Source: Bog-756 sp052143895
GTDB lineage: Bacteria > Actinomycetota > Acidimicrobiia > Acidimicrobiales > RAAP-2
Length of the DNA: 64,000 nt
Assembly: GCA_052143895.1 (NCBI GenBank)
Contig: JBKQRT010000320.1
Coordinates: 62,001 to 126,000 of the forward strand
Reading direction: 5' to 3'
A model generated the notes under the pieces. It was given only the letters and a program-made list of their open reading frames with translations, had not been told where the DNA came from and made no database searches. Each line of letters begins with the position of its first letter. The stretch's first letter is position 1. Both the position numbers and the translations under genes were made by a program. Positions 42,724-51,079 of the stretch are shown here, piece after piece.

Positions 42724-43194
42724 GCGCCGCCGCTTCCGCGGACGGCACCCCCGGCGAGGACGCCGACGACCAGCCCCACTCGACCACCGACCCCGAACGG
42801 CTCGGGCGCTGGATGGACGACCAGGGGATGCCCGGATCGGGCCTGCCCATCGAGGCGCGGTTCATCGCCGGCGGCGCCTCCAACGACCTCTTCGAGATCG
42901 CCCGGGGCGACCTTCGTTGCGCGCTCCGTCGACTTCACCGGCATGCCGTACCGGGACGAGCTGCTCGGCTACTACGAGGACGCCAGACGCCGTCCCGTCG
43001 ACAAGATCGACTACTACGTCATCTTGTACTACGTCATCTTGACCCGTTTCAAGCTGGCCATCGTCCTCGAGGCCGGCTACGCCCGGGTCGTGGCCGGCGA
43101 AGCGGACAACCCCAAAATGGCCATGTTCGGGGACGTTGTGCTGGAGATGGCGCGCAAGGCGGCCGAGCTGTCCGGGTCGACGTCCCTGCGGTGA
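42720..43194 (+). pseudogene. Internally deleted APH-family phosphotransferase
   Basis: The gene starts GTG in a GTGA overlap with the ACAD. About 76 residues of normal N-lobe follow (ARFIAGGASNDLFEI, RGDLRCALRR). The frame then breaks near 42925. The following 85 codons, in another frame, are a typical C-terminus of the same family (VDFTGMPYRDELLGYYED, FKLAIVLEAGYARVV). Comparison with the usual 340-residue length implies loss of roughly 600 bp with the catalytic loop. A 15-bp tandem duplication at 43012-43041 adds five residues. The product cannot be a kinase. A short second protein from ATG 42943 is possible but unproven. Confidence 0.8.
43012..43041 (+). repeat. 15-bp perfect tandem duplication
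   Basis: TACTACGTCATCTTG occurs twice in direct succession (43012-43026, 43027-43041), inside the C-terminal fragment of the deleted phosphotransferase. It duplicates the residues YYVIL, which are single in related proteins as I recall them. Confidence 0.85.
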
Positions 43195-43198
43195 GGAC

Positions 43199-43987
43199 GT
43201 GAGCCCCGCCGGCGCCCCGGTGCCCGGACGGTCCGGCCGTGACCGGTTCGACCTGTCCGGCAAGGTGGCCCTGGTGACCGGGGGGAGTCGCGGGCTGGGG
43301 CGGTCCATGGCCGTCGGCTTCGCCGAGGCGGGGGCGGACGTGGTGGTGGCCAGCCGCAAGATCGACGCCTGCGAGGACGTCGTCGCCGAGGTCGAGGCGC
43401 TCGGTCGGCGCGCACTCGCCGTGTCGGCCAACGTCAGCCGCTGGGACGAGCTCGGGCGGTTGGTGGACGCCGCCTATGACAGGTTCGACCGCGTCGACAT
43501 CCTCGTCAACAACGCCGGGATGTCCCTGCTCTACGGCGACCTGGGCGAGGTGACCGAGGCCATGTGGGACAAGGTGGTCGGGCTCAACCTCAAGGGACCC
43601 TTCCGCCTGACCGCCCTCGTCGCCCCGCTCATGGTCGAGGCCGGTGGCGGGTCGGTGATCAATGTCTCGAGCACCGGGTCGATCCGGCCGGCCCCGTTCA
43701 TGCTGCCCTACGACGCGGCAAAGGCCGGGCTCAACGCGCTGACCGTCGGTTTCGCCCACGCCTACGGCCCCACGGTCCGTGTGAACTGCATCATGGCCGG
43801 GCCCTTCTTCACTGACGTCTCGAAGGAGTGGGACCTCGACTCGTTCGAGCAGGAGGTGCGCCGGCGCCACGCCCTGCAGCGCGGCGGGCAGCCGGACGAG
43901 ATCGTGGGCGCCGCGCTGTACTTCGCCTCGGAGGCGTCGAGCTACACCACCGGGGCGGTCCTGCGGGTCGACGGCGGGATCCCCTGA
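43199..43987 (+). CDS. SDR-family NAD(P)-dependent oxidoreductase
   Basis: The 262-residue SDR has VALVTGGSRGLG near residue 27, LVNNAG near 100, and YDAAKAGLN for the catalytic Tyr and Lys. The tail AVLRVDGGIP is typical of FabG-like classical SDRs. It would oxidise or reduce a hydroxyl or ketone on an acyl chain. The GTG start at 43199 is uncertain; the ribosome site is short (GAGGAC), and the first 15 residues are rich in Pro and Gly. It follows the phosphotransferase remnant by a few bases, so they share an operon. Confidence 0.82.
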   Translation: MSPAGAPVPGRSGRDRFDLSGKVALVTGGSRGLGRSMAVGFAEAGADVVVASRKIDACEDVVAEVEALGRRALAVSANVSRWDELGRLVDAAYDRFDRVDILVNNAGMSLLYGDLGEVTEAMWDKVVGLNLKGPFRLTALVAPLMVEAGGGSVINVSSTGSIRPAPFMLPYDAAKAGLNALTVGFAHAYGPTVRVNCIMAGPFFTDVSKEWDLDSFEQEVRRRHALQRGGQPDEIVGAALYFASEASSYTTGAVLRVDGGIP

Positions 43988-44015
43988 GCGCCGCCGGTCC
44001 GCGACGCTGGCGTCA
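43985..44015. terminator. Imperfect inverted repeat with both convergent stops
   Basis: TGAGCGCC (43985-43992) and GGCGTCA (44009-44015) pair with one bulged base around a 16-base loop. The SDR stop and the D-aminoacylase stop are in the arms. It is a third example of the pattern at 9687 and 16637, with weaker pairing. Confidence 0.35.
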
Positions 44016-45737
44016 CCGGTGCCCCGGGACGGTCACCGTGTCGGTGTCCACCCCGGACCGCAGCACGGTCCCCGGCAGCCGGCCGGTGAACTCGTGGCCG
44101 CGTACGACCTCGACACCGTTCACCAGGACGTGCTCGATCCCCTCCGCCTCGGCGTACAGCCGGGAAGCGCCGCCCGGGAGGTCGTCACGGGTGTGCTCGG
44201 GGCCGTGCCCGATCCGCTCGGGGTCGAGCACGACGAGGTCGGCCCACCAGCCGGTTGCCACCCGGCCCCGGTGGCGGAGGCCGTAGAGGCGGGCGGGCAC
44301 GTCGGTCAGCTGCCGGATCGCCTCCTCCCAGCTCAGAAGGTTGCGCCGGCGCACGCCCTCGCCGAGCATGGCGGTGGAGTAGACGGCGCCACACATCATG
44401 TCGAGGTGCGCACCGGCGTCGGACCCGCCCACCACCGTGCGCGGGTCCTGCCACACGCGGGCCCGCAGCTCCCAGTCGGCCTCGGACTCGGGGATGGGGG
44501 GGCGCAGCCCGGTCCGGAGCCGGTCGGCCAGGGCGATCTCGACCAGCGTGTCGAAGGGCTCCTGGCCCCGTTCGGCGGCGATGTCGCCCACGGTGCGCCC
44601 GTCCAGCCCTTCGTTCGCCTCGCTGAAGGTCTCCTCGATGATCAACGTGCGCCAGTTGGCCAGCGCCCGCAGGACGCCGGCCTCGTCGGAGTGGGCCGCC
44701 TCGTCCATCCGTCGCCGCTGCTCCGGGTCGGCCAGGTACTTCATGCGCTCGGGCAGGGGCAGTGCGAAGACCTCGCGCCATCCCGGGAGCCCGTCGATGA
44801 CCGCGCCGTGCTCGAAGGAGAGCCGGATCCGCATCGTGTGGGGCAGGGTCAGGGCCACGACGGTGGCGCCGCGGTCGGCTGCGACCGTGGACGCCGCCAG
44901 CTGGTGGTCGCAGCCACCGGGGTTGAGTGACGACACCCCGAGCACGTTCCAGTTGGCCGGACGGTTGGCCAGCAGCGACAGGGTGGCCATCAGGTCGACC
45001 TCGTCGTCGGTGAACCCGTTGAGGCACCCGGGCAGGATCAGCTCCAGCGTGGTTCCGGCGTGCCGGGACAGGGACGCGCAGATGGCCTCGAGCTCGGCCC
45101 GCCCTGCGGCGCGGGAGGGAACGGGCCGGCCGTCCCCGTCGCTGTGGGTGTGCGCCGAGGACGTCGAGAACCCGAGGGCGCCCTCGGCGAAGGACTGCTC
45201 GGCCACCGCCGTCATGGCGGCCACCTGGTCGTCTGATGCCGGGTTGCCGACGGCGAGGTCACCCATCACCACCCGTCGCAGGGTCGAGTGCCCGACGAGG
45301 AACCCGGCGTTGACCCCGACCCGGCCGTCGAGCCGGCCCAGCCACTCGCCGAATCCCTTCCACGACCAGTCGAGCGACTCGAGTGATGCCAGTGGCATCC
45401 CCTCGACTCGGGCCATCATCCTGGCCAGGTAGTCGGCGTGGTCCGGCCCGGCCGGTGCCAGGGAGAAGCCGCAGTTGCCACCGATGACGGTGGTGACGCC
45501 GTGCAGCGGCGAGGGACTGGCCGACGGGTCCCAGGACAGCTGGGCGTCGTAGTGGGTGTGCAGATCGACGAAGCCCGGCGTGACCAGCAGACCGTCCGCA
45601 TCCACCGTGGCGGCGGTCGGCTCCTCGACGGTGCCCACGGCCACGATCCGGCCGTCGCGTACGCCGACGTCGGCCCGCTGCGCCGGGGCGCCGGTGCCGT
45701 CCACCACCGTGCCGCCTCTGATGACGAGATCGAGCAT
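44013..45737 (-). CDS. N-acyl-D-amino-acid deacylase-like amidohydrolase
   Basis: The 574-residue protein has the diagnostic TPGFVDLHTHYDAQLSWDP metal site near residue 55, GGNCGFSLAPAG, and the catalytic-Asp region GGSDAGAHLDMMCG. The order and length match D-aminoacylases and related imidases. It would hydrolyse an amide in the cytoplasm. ATG at 45737 follows GGGGAGGG at good spacing. It is divergent from the amidohydrolase-2 at 45804, so two amidohydrolases share a 66-bp promoter region. A CoA-linked role is inferred only from context. Confidence 0.87.
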   Translation of the reverse strand: MLDLVIRGGTVVDGTGAPAQRADVGVRDGRIVAVGTVEEPTAATVDADGLLVTPGFVDLHTHYDAQLSWDPSASPSPLHGVTTVIGGNCGFSLAPAGPDHADYLARMMARVEGMPLASLESLDWSWKGFGEWLGRLDGRVGVNAGFLVGHSTLRRVVMGDLAVGNPASDDQVAAMTAVAEQSFAEGALGFSTSSAHTHSDGDGRPVPSRAAGRAELEAICASLSRHAGTTLELILPGCLNGFTDDEVDLMATLSLLANRPANWNVLGVSSLNPGGCDHQLAASTVAADRGATVVALTLPHTMRIRLSFEHGAVIDGLPGWREVFALPLPERMKYLADPEQRRRMDEAAHSDEAGVLRALANWRTLIIEETFSEANEGLDGRTVGDIAAERGQEPFDTLVEIALADRLRTGLRPPIPESEADWELRARVWQDPRTVVGGSDAGAHLDMMCGAVYSTAMLGEGVRRRNLLSWEEAIRQLTDVPARLYGLRHRGRVATGWWADLVVLDPERIGHGPEHTRDDLPGGASRLYAEAEGIEHVLVNGVEVVRGHEFTGRLPGTVLRSGVDTDTVTVPGHR

Positions 45738-45803
45738 CAGGTCCCTCCCCTCTGCCGGTGCACCCGGCCGCTCACCCCCTGCGGATGCTAGCGTCCGGGC
45801 GCG

Positions 45804-47051
45804 ATGGCGAACGAGGTGGCCGGAGGTGAGCGCTCCCCGCACCGGTTGCTTCCCGACCCCGATCCGAGGCCCATCCGGGTGCCGATCATCTCGGTCGACG
45901 ACCACCTGATCGAGCCGGCCGACCTCTTCGACGGCCGGATGCCCGTGGCGCTGGCCGACCGGGCGCCCCGGGTGGTCGAGGACGCCGGCGGCAGCCAGTA
46001 CTGGCTGTACGAGGGACGGCGGTACCCGAACGTCGGGCTCAACGCCGTCGTGGGGCGTCCGAAGGGGGAGTGGAGCATGGAGCCGGCGCGGTTCGAGGAC
46101 ATGCGCCCGGGCTGCTTCGACATCCACGCCCGGGTGGCGGACATGGACCTCAACGGGGTGTGGGCCTCGCTCTGCTTCCCGTCCCTGGTCGCCGGCTTCT
46201 GCGGCTCCGTGTTCATCCGGTCCGACGACCCCGAGCTCGGCCTGGCATGCCTGCGAGCGTGGAACCAGTGGCACCACGAGGTGTGGGCCGGCACCTATCC
46301 CGAACGCATCGTCCCCCTCCAGCTGCCGTGGCTGACCGACGTGGCGGTGGCCGCCGCCGAGGTGCACCGCAACGCCGGGCGCGGCTTCCGGGCGGTGAGC
46401 TTCCCGGAGTTCCCCGCCCAGCTCGGGCTCCCGTCGATCTTCACCGACCACTGGGACCCGCTCTTCGCCGCGTGCCAGGAGACCGGCACGGTGGTGTGCC
46501 TGCACACCGGCGCGTCGGCGTGGGCACCGCTGCCGTCGCCGGGGCCGCCCTTCGAGCTCCTCCCGACGCTCTTTCCGGTCAACGCGCTCATCGCCGCCGC
46601 CGAGTGGCTGTGGTCGGGGGTGCCCCTGCGCTTCCCGGACCTGGCCGTGGCCATGTCCGAGGGCGGGCTCGGTTGGGTCCCGATGCTGCTCGACCGGGTC
46701 GACTACGTGCTGGCCCACTCGGCCTCGGGCGGCGACGCCGTCTCCTGGCCGTCGGAGCTCCGTCCGAGCGAGGTGCTCCGGCGCAACTTCTGGTTCTGTT
46801 CGATCGACGATCCGTCGATGGTGGACCTCCGGTACCGCATCGGCGTCGACCACATCATGGTGGAGTGCGACTACCCCCATGCCGACTCGACCTGGCCCGA
46901 CACCCAGTCGGTGCTCGAGTCGACGCTCGGGGCTCTCGACGAGCACGAGCTGCGCATGGTGGCCGCCGGCAACGCGGCGCGGCTCTTCCGTCATCCGCTG
47001 CCGCCGCGGGACGACTGGCGGGAACCGGCCGCCGCCACCGGCCGGCCCTAG
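45804..47051 (+). CDS. Amidohydrolase family 2 protein (DDHxxEP type)
   Basis: The 415-residue TIM barrel has ISVDDHLIEPADLFDG, LHTGASAW in place of the usual metal-binding strand, and ECDYPHADSTWPD at the end with the catalytic Asp. Compared with the paralogues at 28380 and 62017 it is more diverged. It has an extra 20 N-terminal residues and lacks the long C-terminal tail. TAGCGT (45789-45794), nine bases before the ATG, is a candidate -10, implying a very short leader. Its stop codon shares the CTAG at 47048-47051 with the convergent SDR remnant. Confidence 0.85.
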   Translation: MANEVAGGERSPHRLLPDPDPRPIRVPIISVDDHLIEPADLFDGRMPVALADRAPRVVEDAGGSQYWLYEGRRYPNVGLNAVVGRPKGEWSMEPARFEDMRPGCFDIHARVADMDLNGVWASLCFPSLVAGFCGSVFIRSDDPELGLACLRAWNQWHHEVWAGTYPERIVPLQLPWLTDVAVAAAEVHRNAGRGFRAVSFPEFPAQLGLPSIFTDHWDPLFAACQETGTVVCLHTGASAWAPLPSPGPPFELLPTLFPVNALIAAAEWLWSGVPLRFPDLAVAMSEGGLGWVPMLLDRVDYVLAHSASGGDAVSWPSELRPSEVLRRNFWFCSIDDPSMVDLRYRIGVDHIMVECDYPHADSTWPDTQSVLESTLGALDEHELRMVAAGNAARLFRHPLPPRDDWREPAAATGRP

Positions 47052-47631
47052 ATCCTTCTGCGCTCCACCCGGTTCCTCGCTGCCGACCACCCGTACGTCG
47101 TCGGGCGTGGGTACGTCCAGAGCGTCGAGGACACGGTCGGCGACCTCGTCCGGCTCGAGCAACTGGTGGCAGAGGTAGCCGTCGGCGCCCACCGTTCGAA
47201 GAGCGGGCCGGCGACCTCTGGATCCCATCCGTCGGCGAAGGGGGTGGCCGTCGGACCGACGACCACCCGGACGGTGCGGAGGCAGGGCTCCTCGGACCGG
47301 AGGCCGAGCACCAGCTCGTCGAGTGCCGCCTTGCTCGAGGCGTAGGGGACCAGCCCGGGCCACGGGCGGCCCACCGAGTGGGACAAGAGCAGGGCGACGG
47401 TGGGGTGGGGCCCCGGCGGAGGTGGTCGAGGGCGGCCGAGACGACCGTGGCCGCCCCGATGACGTTGGCGGCGAACACGCCGGCCTCGGTGGCCGCCTCC
47501 GCCAGCGGACCGGCACGTCGGGCGGCCACCGCCACCGCTCCGCCGCGGCGACCGAGGGCGACGACCACGCTCCGACCGATGCCGGAGGACGCGCCCACCA
47601 CCAGTGTCCGGCGGCGGGCCGACCCGCTCAC
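47048..47631 (-). pseudogene. SDR-family oxidoreductase, deleted and frameshifted
   Basis: From GTG at 47631 (GTGA overlap with the VOC stop) the N-terminal Rossmann segment LVVGASSGIGRSVVVALG is intact. The region that should hold the NNAG motif is missing: ARRAGPLAEAA jumps to GVFAANVIGAAT, suggesting about 50 residues lost. Frame changes are needed near 47415, at a G/C run, and near 47195 to continue with PYASSKAALDELVLGLRSEE and then ADGYLCHQLLEPDEVADRVL. The active-site Tyr and Lys remain but out of frame. Sequence error could explain the shifts but not the deletion. Confidence 0.7.
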
Positions 47632-48023
47632 GGCCCGGGCGGGGCCAGCGGCGGTGCGAGGTCGGGGTCCTGCTGGATCTCGACGGTGTTGCCCGCCGGA
47701 TCGGCGAACCAGATCTGCACGGTCGTGCCCTGCGCACCCTCGGCGTAGGGGATGCCGGCTCGCTGCAACTCGGCCACGGCGGCGTCGAGGTCGGCGACGG
47801 CGAAGCACACGTGCGGGCCGGCGGGACGGATGGGGCCGGGGCCGGCCGGGGCGTCCACCAGGTGCAGCTGGGCGCCGCCGGCGCCGAACCAGTGCCCGCC
47901 GATTCCGGGGATGGTGGGGCGGTCCTCGTCGGGCATCTCGAGCAGCTCGCGGTAGAACCGGACCGCCGGGTCCAGTCCTCCCTCTACGTTGACGCTGTGG
48001 TGCAGCGTGCGGGTGACCTTCAC
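47628..48023 (-). CDS. VOC-superfamily protein
   Basis: The 131-residue protein has two VOC modules with metal-ligand candidates in LHHSVNV, GGAQLHLVDAP, GPHVCFAVADLDAAV and DPAGNTVEIQQDPD (His, His, His, Glu), so the site looks complete. It may be an epimerase or extradiol-type dioxygenase. GTG at 48023 overlaps the upstream oxidoreductase stop (GTGA) and has GAGGG nine bases upstream. ATG at 48032 would place the ribosome site too close. It is third in the synthetase-Gfo/Idh-VOC-SDR operon. Confidence 0.82.
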   Translation of the reverse strand: MKVTRTLHHSVNVEGGLDPAVRFYRELLEMPDEDRPTIPGIGGHWFGAGGAQLHLVDAPAGPGPIRPAGPHVCFAVADLDAAVAELQRAGIPYAEGAQGTTVQIWFADPAGNTVEIQQDPDLAPPLAPPGP

Positions 48024-49168
48024 GCCGGCCATCCCTCGGGCACGACCGCCCCGTCGATCGAGCGGGGATCCACCGGTTGCCGGGTGTTGCCCGCCTCGTA
48101 GACGGCGAAGCAGAGCTGCAGGGCCTTGATGGCCTCGGCGGCACTCATCTCCGCCGGGGTCCCGTCGACGAGGGCGTCGACGAAGTGCTTCGAGGCGCGC
48201 CGGAAGCCCGCGCCCCAGTCGTCGTCCACGTGGGGGAACGACGTGGTGGTCTGCTTGCCCTTCTTCCCGTCGTAGAGGACCACGGCGGGCAGGTCGAGCA
48301 TCTGGCCGGTGCACCGGGTGACCCACAGGAACCCCTCGTCCCCCTGGACCTCGAAGAACTCGTCGGCACCGTAGAAGTCGCTCCGCAGCCACATGTCCGG
48401 CGCGTAGCTCACGTCCATGGTCCCGAGGATCCCGGGATCCTCGTACTCGAAGATGGCCGCGCACGGCTCGAAGTAGTGGTCGCGCCGCCGCACGGCGGCC
48501 TGGACCGACACGATGTCCTGGTCGAAGAGCCAGAGTGCCACCGCGTACTTGTGGATCATGTCGTCGAAGAGATGGCCCCCCGGGCTGGTGGACGTCATCC
48601 GCCACACGTAGCCGCCCGCGTCGAGCCCCCCCTGGAACGAGGACTCGGTCTGTCCCACCACCGTCCGCATGCGCAGGTGGTTGGGCCGGCCGACCGCCCC
48701 GGTGGTAATGAGGCGCTTGGCCAGTTCGAGCGGCGGGTAGTGCCGGAAGCACTCGCTCACCCGGAGGATCTTCCCGGCCTCCTCGGCGGCGGCGGCCATG
48801 GCCCGGGCCTCGGCCACGGAGTTGGCCAGCGGCTTCTGGCACGAGACGTGCTTGCCGGCGGCCAGGGCGGCCAGCACGTGGTCGTGGTGGAGATGGGTCG
48901 GCGTGAGGATCTCGACGGCATCGATGGTGGGGTCGGCGAGCAGGGCGTCGAGCTCGGTATAGGCGTCGGGCACGCCCCAGGCCTTGGCCGCCGCTGCCGC
49001 ACGACCCTCCTCGGGATCGCAGACCGCAGCCACTGTGCACCGCGGGTCCTCGAGGTAGCCGGCCACGTTGAGCGAGGCGATGTTGCCGGCCCCCACGATC
49101 CCGATCCTCGGAGCGCGGGAGTTCGGGGGCACGGCCGGTACGTTACCGGCGTCGGCCGCGGCGGTCAT
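48020..49168 (-). CDS. Gfo/Idh/MocA-family oxidoreductase
   Basis: The 382-residue protein has the NAD-binding loop GIVGAGNIASLN near residue 22, THLHHDHVLAALAAG, the catalytic-lysine motif CQKPLA (Gln in place of the usual Glu of EKP), and FDDMIHKYAVALW. It would oxidise or reduce a cyclic alcohol or sugar-like substrate with NAD(P). ATG at 49168 overlaps the synthetase TGA (ATGA). A polyol-type enzyme in a CoA-ligase operon is unusual, and suggests the substrate carries a ring hydroxyl, by inference. Confidence 0.85.
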   Translation of the reverse strand: MTAAADAGNVPAVPPNSRAPRIGIVGAGNIASLNVAGYLEDPRCTVAAVCDPEEGRAAAAAKAWGVPDAYTELDALLADPTIDAVEILTPTHLHHDHVLAALAAGKHVSCQKPLANSVAEARAMAAAAEEAGKILRVSECFRHYPPLELAKRLITTGAVGRPNHLRMRTVVGQTESSFQGGLDAGGYVWRMTSTSPGGHLFDDMIHKYAVALWLFDQDIVSVQAAVRRRDHYFEPCAAIFEYEDPGILGTMDVSYAPDMWLRSDFYGADEFFEVQGDEGFLWVTRCTGQMLDLPAVVLYDGKKGKQTTTSFPHVDDDWGAGFRRASKHFVDALVDGTPAEMSAAEAIKALQLCFAVYEAGNTRQPVDPRSIDGAVVPEGWPA

Positions 49169-50760
49169 GGTCGAACGTTCCTGTCGGGTGCGACCGCAGC
49201 GGCGTCGGCGTCGAGTCGCTCGCGGAGCTCCGCCTTCAACACCTTGCCGGTGGCGTTGCGGGGCAGGGCCTCCACGAAGTACCACTGCCGCGGCACCTTG
49301 TACCGGGCCAGGAGCTCGAGGGTGTGCGCACGCAGCTCGTCGTCGGTGGCTCGTCGGCCCGGGCTGAGGGCGACGAACGCCACCACGTCCTCGCCCAGGA
49401 CCGAGTGGTGGACACCGACCACGGCCACCTCCCGTACTGCCGGGTGGGACTCGATGGCGTGCTCGACATCGGTCGGATGGATGTTGTTCCCACCCCGGAT
49501 GATCACGTCCTTGCTCCGCCCGACGATGTAGAGGTAGCCGTCCTCATCGAGCCGACCGAGGTCACCGGTCATCAGCCAGCCGTCGACCCAGGTCCGCGAC
49601 GTGGCCTCCGGATCGCCGTAGTACTCGCGGGGCCGGCCGGGGATGCGCATGCGGACGTGACCCACGGTCCCCGCCTCGACCGGCCGCCCCTCGTCGTCGA
49701 CGCAGACGACCTCGGCCGGCGGCAGCGGCTGGCCCACCGAGCCGGGCCGGCGCACCGCCTCGCCGGGCGGCATGAGGCAGTACACGGACCCGGCCTCGGT
49801 CATGCCGTAGTTGTTGGAGACGAGCGCGGTGGGCATCCGCTCCTGCAGCCGCTCCACCACCAGGGGGGCCAGCGGGGCGCTGCCGACCGTGCACAGCTCG
49901 ACCGACCCTAGGTCGGCGGTGTCGAACCGCGGGTGCTCGAGCAGCAGCGTGGCCATGGCCGGCACGAGGAACACCGAACCTGGCCGCTCGGACTCGACGG
50001 TGTCGAGCCAGATGCCGGCGTCGAAGCGGGGCATGTAGATGGCGCGCAGGCCGAGTCGCATCGGGGTGTACACGAAGGCGAGCCCCGCGAAGGTGTAGGG
50101 CGGGCTGGCGTGCAGCCAGCCACCGCCGGTCCAGGCCGGGGCCCGGAACGGCACCAACGAGGAGTTGTCGTGGCGCACCGCCACCGCCTTGGGTTGTCCG
50201 GTGGTCCCCGAGGTGTAGAGGATGTCGGCCAGATCACTGGGCTCGCGGGGCACCTGCAGGTAGCCGGGGTCAGTGCTCAGGATGGCCTCCCAAGCCACCG
50301 CGCCCGTGGCCACCGCCCCTCCCGAAGGCTCGCCCGCGGCATCTACCCCGGCATCACCGGCGGCCGGGACGCGCACCACCAGGCTCGGCCGCTCGCCGGC
50401 GTAGCGGGAGAGCAGCGACGCCTCTACGATGGCCGCCGCCGCGCCGGAGTGGGCCAGCATCCGCTCCACCTCGGGCTGGGTGAGCTGCGGGTTGAGGGGC
50501 ACGGCCACCGCCCCGGCGCGGTGGACGGCGGCATACGCGACGATCCACCGGAGCGCATTGGACGGATCCAGGTGGATGGCCACGCGGTCGCCGGGCTGCA
50601 GGCCGGCGACGATGAGCCCACGCGCCAGGCGGCTGGCCGAGGTGTCCCACTCGGCAAAGGTGAGCGACCCGCCGCCCACGACCTGGTACGCCGTCTCGTC
50701 ACCGAAGGCGAGCGCCATGGCGTGCAGCTGCTCGGGGGGGAGTACGGGCGGGTGGCTCAT
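49165..50760 (-). CDS. Acyl-CoA synthetase (class I AMP-forming)
   Basis: The 531-residue ligase has YTSGTTGQPKAVAVRH near residue 185, NNYGMTEAGSVYC, the hinge GRSKDVIIRGGNNIHPTD, and the C-terminal lysine NATGKVLKAELRE. Its GGNN in place of GGEN is a common variation. It activates an acid, and is the first gene of a four-gene operon with an oxidoreductase, a VOC protein and a broken SDR. The start at 50760 lies beside the 319-bp divergent region towards RidA. Substrate unknown. Confidence 0.88.
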   Translation of the reverse strand: MSHPPVLPPEQLHAMALAFGDETAYQVVGGGSLTFAEWDTSASRLARGLIVAGLQPGDRVAIHLDPSNALRWIVAYAAVHRAGAVAVPLNPQLTQPEVERMLAHSGAAAAIVEASLLSRYAGERPSLVVRVPAAGDAGVDAAGEPSGGAVATGAVAWEAILSTDPGYLQVPREPSDLADILYTSGTTGQPKAVAVRHDNSSLVPFRAPAWTGGGWLHASPPYTFAGLAFVYTPMRLGLRAIYMPRFDAGIWLDTVESERPGSVFLVPAMATLLLEHPRFDTADLGSVELCTVGSAPLAPLVVERLQERMPTALVSNNYGMTEAGSVYCLMPPGEAVRRPGSVGQPLPPAEVVCVDDEGRPVEAGTVGHVRMRIPGRPREYYGDPEATSRTWVDGWLMTGDLGRLDEDGYLYIVGRSKDVIIRGGNNIHPTDVEHAIESHPAVREVAVVGVHHSVLGEDVVAFVALSPGRRATDDELRAHTLELLARYKVPRQWYFVEALPRNATGKVLKAELRERLDADAAAVAPDRNVRP

Positions 50761-51079
50761 CGGTCCGGTCCCTTCAGCCGCGTGACGGGTGCCGGAGGCT
50801 CGGCCACCGGCCGGCCGTGTCGGAGGTCCTGCGGTGACCCATGTAGCCAGCTCCTTCGGTGCACGATCGGACGGCCGGTCGTCGCCGACCGCCCTGGGAC
50901 TGCGCCAGCAGCATGACCGACATGGGCCCGGCGGTCAATCGGCGCCGCCCACCCGTCGCCCACCCGTCGGTCACGCCGCCGCGCCACGTCGCCGCGCCAC
51001 ATCGCCGCGCCGCGGCGCGGGGCTAGCATCTCGTGGTCCCGCCGGCTGGCTCCCGGCCTGTCGCAGGAGGTACCGCCCG
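50761..51079. other. 319-bp divergent intergenic region with short tandem repeats
   Basis: No credible gene is seen on either strand; the open frames are compositional. The right half holds two copies of CGCCCACCCGT (50946-50967), three imperfect 13-bp units beginning CGCCGCGCCA (50977-51015), and the perfect palindrome CGCGCCGCGGCGCG (51006-51019). It separates the synthetase operon (minus) from the RidA operon (plus), so promoters for both must lie here. Confidence 0.5.

Noticed and set aside
42943..43194. Small intact gene of 83 codons
   Set aside because: The sequence is the C-terminus of an APH-family protein whose N-terminus lies just upstream in another frame, so a deletion remnant is the better reading.
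44013..47516. A 1167-codon open frame on the minus strand
   Set aside because: The real D-aminoacylase starts at 45737. The upstream extension is antisense to the amidohydrolase and partly reads the SDR remnant by chance.
50946..51015. Short repeats considered as a CRISPR array
   Set aside because: Units are only 11-13 bp, directly adjacent with no spacers, and no cas genes are present.
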